From assembly GCA_937900215.1 (NCBI GenBank), contig CALCFH010000289.1, positions 1 through 5,761 on the forward strand: a stretch of DNA of 5,761 bases, written 5' to 3'. Below the pieces are notes generated by a model, which saw only the letters and a list, made by a program, of their open reading frames with translations, was not told where the DNA came from and ran no database searches. Position 1 is the first letter of the stretch. The number at the start of each line of letters is the position of its first letter. The position numbers were made by a program, and so were the translations under genes. Origin of the DNA: an uncultured Cryomorphaceae bacterium (GTDB lineage Bacteria > Bacteroidota > Bacteroidia > Flavobacteriales > Schleiferiaceae). Shown here in pieces: positions 1 to 5,761 of the stretch.

Positions 1-1881
1 GTATTGCAAAATAAAAAATCGAGTTATGATACAGATGTTTTTATTCCGTATATAAACAAGATCAGCGAGATAGCCGCCATTGCCTACGGCGCCAATAAGA
101 AAGCAGACATTGCCATGCGGGTGGTAGCAGACCATGTCCGGGCAATTGCTTTCAGCATTGCAGATGGTCAATTGCCATCCAACAATGGAGCGGGTTATGT
201 TATTCGAAGAATCTTGAGAAGAGCCATTCGATATGGCTATACTTTCTTAAATCAAACCGACGCCTTTATTTTTCGTTTGATTGAAGTGATGGTACAGGAA
301 ATGGGAGAGGCTTATCCTGAATTGCTTCGTAATCAAAAGATTATCACCGATGTAATTGAGCAAGAAGAAAAATCTTTCTTAAGAACGCTCGCCCAAGGAA
401 TTCAAAGAATAGAGCAGAGTATAGAAGGTGCTGAAAAACCTTTCCTAGATGGAAAAACCGTTTTTGAACTCTACGATACCTTTGGATTTCCTGTAGACTT
501 AACTGCTCTTATTTTATCTGAACGTGGAGGAGGTATTGACTTAGACGGATTTAAGTCTGAGATGGAGATTCAAAAGAACAGATCGAGGGCGGCTTCTGAA
601 TTAAAAGCAGGAGATTGGGTGGAAGTGCTTTCAGGTGTTGAGTCTGAATTTATTGGTTACGATTCAATCACTTCTTCTGCCAAGTTATTAAAATATAGAT
701 CCGTTAAAACTGGGAAACAGTTAGTACATCATTGGGTATTTGATAAAACGCCTTTTTATCCCGAAGGAGGCGGTCAGATTGGCGATCGCGGCTATATCTA
801 TTCTAAAGATGGAAGCAAGACGGAGGTATTGGATACCAAGCGTGAAACGGGCAATCTCATTCATATTACCAAAGATTTACTTGACCTTACCTCTCCTGAA
901 TTCCGATTGGAAGTCGATGCAGTACGTAGAAAAGATTCCGCAGCAAATCACAGTGCTACGCATTTATTGCATCATGCCTTGCGCCACTTTTTAGGTGAGC
1001 ACGTTGAGCAAAAGGGTTCTTTGGTTTCTCCAGAATATTTGAGATTCGATTTTGCCCATTATGCCAAAGTGGAGGAAGAGGTGCTAGCACAAATTGAAGC
1101 GGCTGTGAATGAAGAGGTTCGATTGAATACGCATTTACAAGAACACCGTTCTATTCCTATAGCCCAAGCCAAGGAAATGGGTGCGATGGCTCTGTTTGGA
1201 GAAAAATACGGAGAGCAGGTACGCGCCATTCAGTTTGGAAATTCAATTGAGCTATGTGGCGGTACGCATGTGCCTGCCACTGGAAACATTGGGCTTTTTG
1301 TAATTACCTCTGAGTCTGCCGTTGCAGCCGGTGTGCGAAGAATTGAGGCGCTTACCGGAAGTAAAGCCTATGCCTGGCTGTGCAATCAAAGAGAAAAACT
1401 TAGCCAGATTTCCGATCTGCTAAATGCACCTCAAGATCTAGTTAAATCAATTGGGCAGTTGAAAGAACAACTTCAAAAAGCCGATAGAGAATTGCAATCT
1501 CTTCAGAATGCTAGGGTGGAAATGCTAGCCCAAGATTGGGAGGAAATGCTTAAAGGGGATGGAATTCAAAGCCTTGTACTAAAAATCGATTTAGATTCAA
1601 ACTCGGTAAAAAACATCTTGTTTCGTTGGAAATCCAGACCAAATACCTTGGCTTTTATTGCAGGTAAACACGAAGGTAAACCGCATTTAAGTCTTTTAAT
1701 AAGCGAGGATCTGGTGAGTGAAAAATCTTGGGATGCTGGGGCTATCTTGCGCAACTGGGCAAAAGCCATTCAAGGTGGTGGAGGCGGACAGAAATTTTTT
1801 GCAACCGCCGGAGGAAAGAGGATAGAAGGTTTAGGCGAGGCTATGGATTTAGCCCGTAACTGGATAAAAAACAATTCATGA
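1..1881 (+). CDS. alaS: Alanine--tRNA ligase (AlaRS), C-terminal two thirds, 5' end outside the window
   Basis: This enzyme attaches alanine to tRNA-Ala in the cytoplasm and hydrolyses mischarged Ser- or Gly-tRNA-Ala. The frame is open from base 1 (gta), so the TTG at position 4 is not the start. About 240 N-terminal residues, including most of the aminoacylation core, lie upstream, judged against a usual length near 870; 626 codons are visible. In order they show the end of the catalytic/tRNA-recognition region (VVADHVRAIAF, GYVIRRILRRAIRYG, codons 40-80), the editing domain with TPFYPEGGGQIGD (748-786), and the zinc/editing residues HSATH (His at 949 and 961) and CGGTH (Cys at 1255, His at 1267). 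A coiled-coil linker follows (about codons 464-510), then the DHHA1/C-Ala domain with a five-glycine run (1774-1788) and ATAGGKR. All expected editing residues are present, so the visible part looks functional. The stop overlaps the next start by 4 bases. Confidence 0.97.
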   Translation, partial: VLQNKKSSYDTDVFIPYINKISEIAAIAYGANKKADIAMRVVADHVRAIAFSIADGQLPSNNGAGYVIRRILRRAIRYGYTFLNQTDAFIFRLIEVMVQEMGEAYPELLRNQKIITDVIEQEEKSFLRTLAQGIQRIEQSIEGAEKPFLDGKTVFELYDTFGFPVDLTALILSERGGGIDLDGFKSEMEIQKNRSRAASELKAGDWVEVLSGVESEFIGYDSITSSAKLLKYRSVKTGKQLVHHWVFDKTPFYPEGGGQIGDRGYIYSKDGSKTEVLDTKRETGNLIHITKDLLDLTSPEFRLEVDAVRRKDSAANHSATHLLHHALRHFLGEHVEQKGSLVSPEYLRFDFAHYAKVEEEVLAQIEAAVNEEVRLNTHLQEHRSIPIAQAKEMGAMALFGEKYGEQVRAIQFGNSIELCGGTHVPATGNIGLFVITSESAVAAGVRRIEALTGSKAYAWLCNQREKLSQISDLLNAPQDLVKSIGQLKEQLQKADRELQSLQNARVEMLAQDWEEMLKGDGIQSLVLKIDLDSNSVKNILFRWKSRPNTLAFIAGKHEGKPHLSLLISEDLVSEKSWDAGAILRNWAKAIQGGGGGQKFFATAGGKRIEGLGEAMDLARNWIKNNS

Positions 1882-2597
1882 AGAAATTAGCAATTATTTT
1901 GGCGCTGTGCTTTGTAGGCCAGGCTCTTGCACAAAAAGATTCAGATTATTATACAGACAGCGATGTGCGAAAGCGCGTGATTGGCTTGGGAGCGCATGTG
2001 AATCCTTTTTACAACAATAGTCGCTTATTGACCAATACGTTCAACCCCGGCCAGCTGGTAACCCTAATAGATGAGTCTACTAAAGGTTCTTGGAAGGTGG
2101 GAGGTGGATTGGACCTTTACATTTCTCTTACTCCTAGATTTGAAATAGTAACAGGTGTAAATTTTGGACAAGCAGAATTTTCGTATCCAACCCTTTTGTT
2201 TCAGGGAATAAACGACACAGCGGCTTTAGCCTATTCCTTAAACGAAATGGTGGATTATGTGAATATTCCCTTGGGTATTTCCTTCAAAAGTGACCTCGAT
2301 AATGGCTGGTGGTTGGAAGTAATTCCTGGCTTAGAGTTCTCAAGGTTGTTGAGATATGAAGGTGATTTTGTGCGTGGAGGGAATGCCGAAACAGAAGACT
2401 TTATGCCACAAACTCAAGATCTTTATACATGGGTGAGCTTTCAATTAGGCGGCACCTTCCGCCCTTTTGATACTTGGGGTTACAGTGTTCGCTTTCAGGG
2501 TAGATATATGTTAAACAGCCTTATTCAGGAAGATATCTATCTTAGAGAAACCCTCTATAACATTGGAATGAATGCTGGAATTCAATACCGTTTCTAG
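1878..2597 (+). CDS. Outer-membrane beta-barrel protein, PorT-like small-barrel type
   Basis: This 239-residue protein has a clear signal peptide (MKKLAIILALCFVGQALA, cleavage expected before Gln19), so the mature form is exported. The rest alternates polar and hydrophobic/aromatic residues in about eight stretches (near residues 32-42, 72-83, 86-98, 124-137, 142-153, 181-196, 200-213 and 224-239). It ends in YRF, and a C-terminal Phe is typical of barrels inserted by the BAM complex. The YVNIPLGISF strand (128-137) resembles the Y-x-x-IPL strand common in the Bacteroidota outer-membrane barrel family that includes PorT. I cannot say that it is PorT, the type IX secretion component, and I infer no specific function. 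The ATG lies inside the alaS stop (ATGA), suggesting co-transcription and coupled translation. No Shine-Dalgarno sequence is visible. A cysteine at residue 11 is in the signal core and is not a lipobox. Confidence 0.82.
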   Translation: MKKLAIILALCFVGQALAQKDSDYYTDSDVRKRVIGLGAHVNPFYNNSRLLTNTFNPGQLVTLIDESTKGSWKVGGGLDLYISLTPRFEIVTGVNFGQAEFSYPTLLFQGINDTAALAYSLNEMVDYVNIPLGISFKSDLDNGWWLEVIPGLEFSRLLRYEGDFVRGGNAETEDFMPQTQDLYTWVSFQLGGTFRPFDTWGYSVRFQGRYMLNSLIQEDIYLRETLYNIGMNAGIQYRF

Positions 2598-2605
2598 CAG
2601 CCTTT
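2598..2605. other. Tail-to-tail junction of two convergent transcription units
   Basis: Only eight bases separate the barrel gene's TAG (ends 2597) from the esterase gene's TAA (2606-2608 on the minus strand). I looked for inverted repeats followed by a T-run on both strands around 2560-2700 and saw only weak 5-base arms. Termination must therefore occur inside the opposing gene or by a Rho-type mechanism, and the two mRNAs probably overlap at their 3' ends. Confidence 0.6.
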
Positions 2606-3595
2606 TTAGCGATTCATTAAATAGCTGAGAGGTATTTCTAAACGGGCATTCCAAGATTTTTCCGAATGATCCGCACCCTCCGCCTTATAGGTCATCCAGT
2701 TGGTAAAGCCATATCCTTTGGCCATGAAAACCGAGTCTATTCTGGTTTGGATGAGCTCATAAGAGGCGTCTAAGCCTTTTGTTCCAAAATCAAAATACCA
2801 TTTGTTGGTCAATGGTGGGACTAGGTTTTGAGCAGTGTACTGTACAAATGCCTCTGGAATAGGATTGTTCTCTGAGGGCATAATTCCTGGCCAATGACTC
2901 GATATACAGGCCGCTCCACCAAATACATCAGGGTATTCCATGGCTGCATAAAACGAAATTAGTCCACCCATTGAACTTCCAGCAATAAAGGTGCTTTCTG
3001 GACCTCTGAGCGTATTTATATTCTTGTCTATCAAGGGTTTTAGTTCTTTGGTCAGAAACTTCAAATAACCGTCGCTGTATACCCTTTCTCCAAATAGCTT
3101 ATCGCTCTCACTTCTTTGTAAGGCGTACAAAGAGTCTTGTAGTTCTTTTGAAAGACTTTCAAAGACTTTCTGAGGAAAGTACTCGCTATGTCTGTTTGCG
3201 CCTGCATTCCAAATGCCTACCACTATACACGCTTGAATCGTCTTTGAATCAAATAAGTCGCAAAGCACTTCATCTACTCCCCATTCTTGACCATTCCATG
3301 TGCTTCCAGCATCAAAAAGCATCTGGGCATCATGCATATACAGAACCGGATATTTCTGATTTTTATCGTAGTCTGGCGGAAGCCAGATTTCTATATTTCG
3401 ATTCGAAATGAATTTGGAGGAGAGAGAGTCGATAGATAAAAGCTTTCCACAGCTCACCTGAAAATGCGGCTCTTTTGAGAGTAAATATTCTAGATTTTTC
3501 TGATTAGAACATTGGGTTAACGTCCATAGCGAGAAGACGGCAAGCAGGCCGAAAATCCATTTTTTTAAGCAAATCATTTCATAAATGGATTTCAT
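2606..3595 (-). CDS. Putative lipid-anchored alpha/beta-hydrolase esterase, enterochelin-esterase/esterase D type
   Basis: The protein has 329 residues from the ATG at 3595. A second in-frame ATG at 3577 (Met7, MICLKKW) puts the Lys pair closer to the N-terminus and is an equally plausible start. A hydrophobic stretch (about 13-26) leads to LTQC with Cys29, a lipobox, so the mature enzyme is probably an envelope lipoprotein. The residues after Cys29 (SNQKNLEY) lack the acidic run linked to surface export, so a periplasm-facing location is my guess. The domain resembles the Fes/esterase D hydrolases: IEIWLPPDYD (68-77), LYMHDAQMLFD (85-95), nucleophile motif GSSMG with Ser208 (206-210), FDFGTKGLD with candidate acid Asp276, and GADHSEKSW with His310 as likely catalytic histidine. 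The complete triad suggests an active enzyme on an ester or ferric-siderophore-like substrate. The substrate cannot be read from sequence, and no siderophore genes lie nearby. It is the last visible gene of the minus-strand operon, 7 bases after the lipoprotein gene. Confidence 0.86.
   Translation of the reverse strand: MKSIYEMICLKKWIFGLLAVFSLWTLTQCSNQKNLEYLLSKEPHFQVSCGKLLSIDSLSSKFISNRNIEIWLPPDYDKNQKYPVLYMHDAQMLFDAGSTWNGQEWGVDEVLCDLFDSKTIQACIVVGIWNAGANRHSEYFPQKVFESLSKELQDSLYALQRSESDKLFGERVYSDGYLKFLTKELKPLIDKNINTLRGPESTFIAGSSMGGLISFYAAMEYPDVFGGAACISSHWPGIMPSENNPIPEAFVQYTAQNLVPPLTNKWYFDFGTKGLDASYELIQTRIDSVFMAKGYGFTNWMTYKAEGADHSEKSWNARLEIPLSYLMNR
3151..3170. repeat. Perfect 10-base tandem duplication inside the esterase gene
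   Basis: The unit aaagactttc occurs twice in direct succession within codons for KVFESLS of the esterase. Ten is not a multiple of three, so gain or loss of one unit would shift the frame. The frame is intact here. Two copies may be chance. Confidence 0.9.
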
Positions 3596-3602
3596 AGGTT
3601 CT

Positions 3603-4013
3603 CTATCTTGTCAATTCGCCAAATGTCTCAGTTTCTCCAGATCCATCATCCCAGGTGTATTTGAGATTTAAGGGTGGAATGGATTGGTTGTATGTTAGTT
3701 GGCCAGAAATGAGCACTCCGTCTTGGGTTTGACTTTGAATGAAAATGCCGTTAAAGTCAACATTTCCAACCACAGTAAAAGACGAGCCTTGATTGCCAAG
3801 TCCTTCAATAATGACGTCTTCAGCGGCATTTCCTGCCACAATTTGTACGGTATAAATTTGTGGCGCCAACGGACCACTGAATTCTCTGCAAGTCCAGCTA
3901 CCTAAATAGTCTGAGCGCACATAGACATTGTCTACCTGTTCCTCTTCACAGCTTAGAACGAAGATGAAAAGGGACAGTAGTCCTAAACGATATAAGAGCG
4001 ACTTAGTAAACAC
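3603..4013 (-). CDS. Small uncharacterised lipoprotein, probable beta-rich lipocalin-like fold
   Basis: The protein has 136 residues. The start is a GTG at 4013: upstream, the frame offers no ATG, GTG or TTG before a stop codon at 4038-4040, and no later start keeps the signal sequence. The N-terminus (MFTKSLLYRLGLLSLFIFVL) is a lipoprotein signal ending in VLSC, with lipidated Cys22. The mature protein starts CEEEQ. An acidic run just after the cysteine resembles the surface-export signal described for some Bacteroidota lipoproteins, so exposure on the outer face is possible. The remaining ~110 residues alternate short strands and turns: YLGSWTCRE (36-44), YTVQIV (54-59), FNGIFIQSQTQDGVLISGQL (87-106), LNLKYTWDDGSGETE (115-129). 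This layout resembles small Bacteroidota lipoproteins with a GxW...TCxE opening, whose function I do not know. The gene starts 2 bases after the Skp-like gene and ends 7 bases before the esterase gene, so it is very probably co-expressed with them. Confidence 0.78.
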   Translation of the reverse strand: MFTKSLLYRLGLLSLFIFVLSCEEEQVDNVYVRSDYLGSWTCREFSGPLAPQIYTVQIVAGNAAEDVIIEGLGNQGSSFTVVGNVDFNGIFIQSQTQDGVLISGQLTYNQSIPPLNLKYTWDDGSGETETFGELTR

Positions 4014-4015
4014 CT

Positions 4016-4633
4016 TTATTGCTTGGCCTTTCTTTTTTCATGAGCGGTATTCAACCGACTTACAATTGAAGGAGTAATATCGTAGGCATTGTTTGCTTTT
4101 AGTAGAAAGCTGGCGGCATTCATACTAAAGATGAAATCGAGATTTTGCTCAGCCTGTATATTAACCAATACAGAATCTAGATCTTGCAGAAGAAGCTTTG
4201 TAAGTTCAGCCTCCTCACTAGAAAGACTCTCAGCTTGCTGATCTCTATAGGCTATCAATTCTTGCTGTTTTTGCATTAACTCAGCCTGTGCCATCTGGAG
4301 TTCTGCATCGCTCAGGTTTGCTGCTTGTTGCTCAAGAACTTGATAATTCTCTTGAAAGACTTTACTTCTTCTTTCTAGCTCTCGTTCCATAGAACGAAAT
4401 TTGATTTCCAGTTTCTCTCTTAGACCCTTGTGATACTCATATTTAGAAACTAAACTATCTGTATTTACAAAGGCTATTTTATAGCTAATGCCATCGGATA
4501 TGATGTTTTCAGACGGATTAGTTACGTTAGGTTTTGTTGTATTTCCGAGCTTGTTTTCATTCATTTTAAGGAAAACTCCAAGAATGGCAAGGCTTAGTAA
4601 ACCGAGCCAGATGTACACTAAATTGTTTTTCAT
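4016..4633 (-). CDS. Skp/OmpH-like periplasmic coiled-coil chaperone, apparently membrane-anchored
   Basis: Skp/OmpH proteins hold unfolded outer-membrane proteins in the periplasm. This 205-residue protein has the family layout: a first strand KIAFVNTDSL (52-61), a long charged helical hairpin rich in Glu, Gln, Lys and Ala (about 64-160), then NLDFIFSM (164-171) and AYDITPSIVSRLN (183-195), which matches the conserved DITP-x-x-x-x-RLN end. Unlike classical Skp, the N-terminus shows one hydrophobic segment (YIWLGLLSLAILGVF, 7-21) with no A-x-A cleavage site and no lipobox. An Asn/Thr/Pro-rich linker (about 24-50) follows. It is therefore probably held in the inner membrane facing the periplasm. 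The ATG at 4633 overlaps the hutU stop by 4 bases, and an upstream ATG at 4641 is in the hutU frame, not this one. No bamA or lpxD neighbour, the usual company of skp, is visible. I leave the symbol empty because several paralogues exist in this phylum. Confidence 0.83.
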   Translation of the reverse strand: MKNNLVYIWLGLLSLAILGVFLKMNENKLGNTTKPNVTNPSENIISDGISYKIAFVNTDSLVSKYEYHKGLREKLEIKFRSMERELERRSKVFQENYQVLEQQAANLSDAELQMAQAELMQKQQELIAYRDQQAESLSSEEAELTKLLLQDLDSVLVNIQAEQNLDFIFSMNAASFLLKANNAYDITPSIVSRLNTAHEKRKAKQ

Positions 4634-5761
4634 TTTTTCATTTTATTCAGAGCTAAGCGGATGGAATCTTCGTCTGCTTCTTGCGGCAAAGTTACACGCA
4701 GCTTTGGGCTTCTTTTCATTTCTCTTTCAATTGCGAAGTTTGCAGCCGGATTTCGGGCCCAACTTCTTCGTGCTATGCCATTGTTTACGTCGAAGAACAA
4801 CATGTTTTCTAATCTAGATTCTGCCTTTTCTGATCCGTCTAACAACATACCAAATCCGCCGTTCATTACTTCCCCCCATCCAACTCCACCACCGTTGTGG
4901 ATAGATACCCATGTGGCACCTCTAAACGAATCTCCAATGACATTGTGAATGGCCATGTCGGCAGTAAAGCGTGAGCCGTCGTAAATATTGCTGGTTTCTC
5001 TATACGGTGAGTCGGTGCCAGAAACGTCGTGATGGTCTCTGCCCAAGATCACGGGTCCTAACTCTCCTTTGGCAATGGCTTGGTTGAAAGCCTTGGCAAT
5101 GGCAATTCTGCCCTCTGAATCGGCATACAATATTCTAGCCTTGCTACCTACTACGAGCCTGTTTGATTCAGCGGCTTTAATCCATCTTATATTGTCTTCA
5201 AGTTGTTGTTGAATTTCGATGGGCGCATTCAAGGCCGTCTTTTCCAATACTTCTGCGGCTATGGCATCGGTCTTACTCAAATCTTCCATACTTCCGTTGG
5301 CACAGACCCAGCGAAAGGGACCGAAACCATAATCAAAACACATGGGGCCCATGATGTCTTGTACATAAGATGGGTATTTAAAGTCAATGCCATTTTTAGC
5401 TAGAATGGCTGCGCCTGCTCTAGAGGCTTCTAGAAGAAATGCATTGCCATAGTCGAAGAAATAGGTTCCTTTGTCAGCATGCCTATTCACGGCTTTTGCA
5501 TGACGGCGCAAGCTGGTTTGTACTGCCTCATGAAAGGCATCCGGTTCGTTGGCCATCATCCGATTGGATTCTTCAAAACTCAATCCAACAGGATAGTACC
5601 CTCCAGCCCAAGGATTGTGCAAGGAGGTCTGATCTGAACCCAAGTCTACATAAATATTCTGCTCGTCTAGGTATTCCCAAACATCAACAATATTGCCTAG
5701 AAAGGCAATGGAAACCACTTCTTTCTGGTCTTTGGCCTTGCGAATCCGAGTGCCTAAATCA
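4630..5761 (-). CDS. hutU: Urocanate hydratase (urocanase), C-terminal ~376 residues, 5' end outside the window
   Basis: Urocanase converts urocanate to imidazolonepropionate, the second step of histidine degradation, in the cytoplasm with tightly bound NAD+. The frame stays open to the right edge (…DLGTRIRKAKDQKE before the GTG at 5718), so that GTG is not the start. Roughly 290 N-terminal residues are missing if it is the ~670-residue long form. Visible motifs in order are VSIAFLGNIVDV and DQTSLHNPWAGGYYPVG (substrate/NAD region), YFFDYGNAF, GPFRWVC, ARILYAD (around 5119-5139), GRDHHDVSGTDSP (5005-5043), RETSNIYDGS, GATWVSIHNGGGVGWGE (from about 4870) and RRSWARN. The HHDVSGTDSP and GGGVGWGEVMNGG versions match the long animal-like branch better than the ~557-residue Pseudomonas type. 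The visible part has no frameshift. The stop overlaps the Skp-like start (ATGA). No other hut gene is visible, though hutH, hutI or hutG may lie beyond the right edge. Confidence 0.96.
   Translation of the reverse strand, partial: DLGTRIRKAKDQKEVVSIAFLGNIVDVWEYLDEQNIYVDLGSDQTSLHNPWAGGYYPVGLSFEESNRMMANEPDAFHEAVQTSLRRHAKAVNRHADKGTYFFDYGNAFLLEASRAGAAILAKNGIDFKYPSYVQDIMGPMCFDYGFGPFRWVCANGSMEDLSKTDAIAAEVLEKTALNAPIEIQQQLEDNIRWIKAAESNRLVVGSKARILYADSEGRIAIAKAFNQAIAKGELGPVILGRDHHDVSGTDSPYRETSNIYDGSRFTADMAIHNVIGDSFRGATWVSIHNGGGVGWGEVMNGGFGMLLDGSEKAESRLENMLFFDVNNGIARRSWARNPAANFAIEREMKRSPKLRVTLPQEADEDSIRLALNKMKK

Larger units (their letters stand above)
3603..5761 (-). other. Minus-strand operon, hutU to lipoprotein; the esterase gene (to 2606) continues it
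   Basis: Four same-strand genes follow each other with a 4-base overlap (4630-4633), a 2-base gap (4014-4015) and a 7-base gap (3596-3602). There is no room for an internal terminator and little room for promoters outside coding sequence. I infer one polycistronic mRNA read from beyond the right edge to 2606. Any histidine- or urocanate-dependent control of hutU would then also reach the three envelope genes, unless promoters lie inside hutU or the Skp-like gene. Confidence 0.75.

Noticed and set aside
4..6. TTG at position 4 as the start of alaS
   Set aside because: The frame is open from base 1 and the sequence begins in the middle of the conserved AlaRS core.
740..994. Plus-strand 84-codon frame inside alaS
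   Set aside because: It overlaps the AlaRS editing domain in another frame. The AlaRS motifs explain this sequence fully.
1905..1910. Lipobox-like LALC in the signal peptide of the barrel protein
   Set aside because: The cysteine is at residue 11, too early, and is preceded by Leu. The later ALA-Q site fits ordinary signal peptidase cleavage.
1878..2597. Naming the barrel protein porT
   Set aside because: The shared features are general for small Bacteroidota barrels, and no other type IX secretion gene is visible.
2640..2675. Possible terminator hairpin with CATTC/GAATG arms after the barrel gene
   Set aside because: The arms are only 5 bases with a ~12-base loop, the T-run is in the loop and not after the stem, and the site is within esterase coding sequence.
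4488..4817. Plus-strand open frame of 109 codons across the Skp-like/hutU junction
   Set aside because: It lies antisense to two well-supported genes and its translation shows no family motif. It is a shadow frame.
4661..4948. Plus-strand open frame of 95 codons within hutU
   Set aside because: It is entirely antisense to the conserved urocanase C-terminus, with no recognisable product.
5716..5718. GTG at 5718 as the start of hutU
   Set aside because: The frame continues open to the window edge, and the upstream residues (DLGTRIRKAKDQKE) fit the family, so the gene is cut by the window and not short.

Overview
The window looks like ordinary chromosome from a member of the Bacteroidota. I cannot place it below phylum. 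The evidence is an Ala-Gln signal-peptidase site in front of a small outer-membrane beta-barrel with a YVNIPLG strand, lipoproteins with short lipoboxes, an AlaRS editing motif of the FYPEGGGQ type, a urocanase of the long animal/Bacteroidota type, and no recognisable Shine-Dalgarno sequences before the starts. Base composition is moderate and slightly AT-rich, and no stretch stands out by eye as foreign.

Layout: two convergent transcription units fill almost the whole window, and no gap exceeds 8 bases. On the plus strand, the 3' two thirds of alaS (1-1881) enters from the left edge and overlaps an outer-membrane beta-barrel gene (1878-2597) by 4 bases (ATGA). On the minus strand, reading from the right edge, come hutU (urocanate hydratase, 5' end outside the window), a membrane-anchored Skp/OmpH-like coiled-coil protein, a small acidic lipoprotein, and a lipid-anchored esterase of the Fes/esterase D type. 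The junctions between these four genes are a 4-base ATGA overlap, a 2-base gap and a 7-base gap, so they very probably share one mRNA. The two units meet tail to tail with 8 bases between stop codons and no convincing terminator.

Function: AlaRS charges tRNA-Ala, and urocanase is step two of histidine breakdown. The other four products are predicted to act in the cell envelope: a barrel, a periplasm-facing chaperone-like protein, and two lipoproteins. The most unusual feature is this linkage of a cytoplasmic catabolic enzyme to three envelope proteins. It may be simple gene packing, and no shared pathway can be shown from the sequence.

I found no RNA gene, CRISPR array, insertion sequence, attachment site, origin or riboswitch, and no evidence for a new defence or mobile system. 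Promoters of both units must lie outside the window or are not recognisable.
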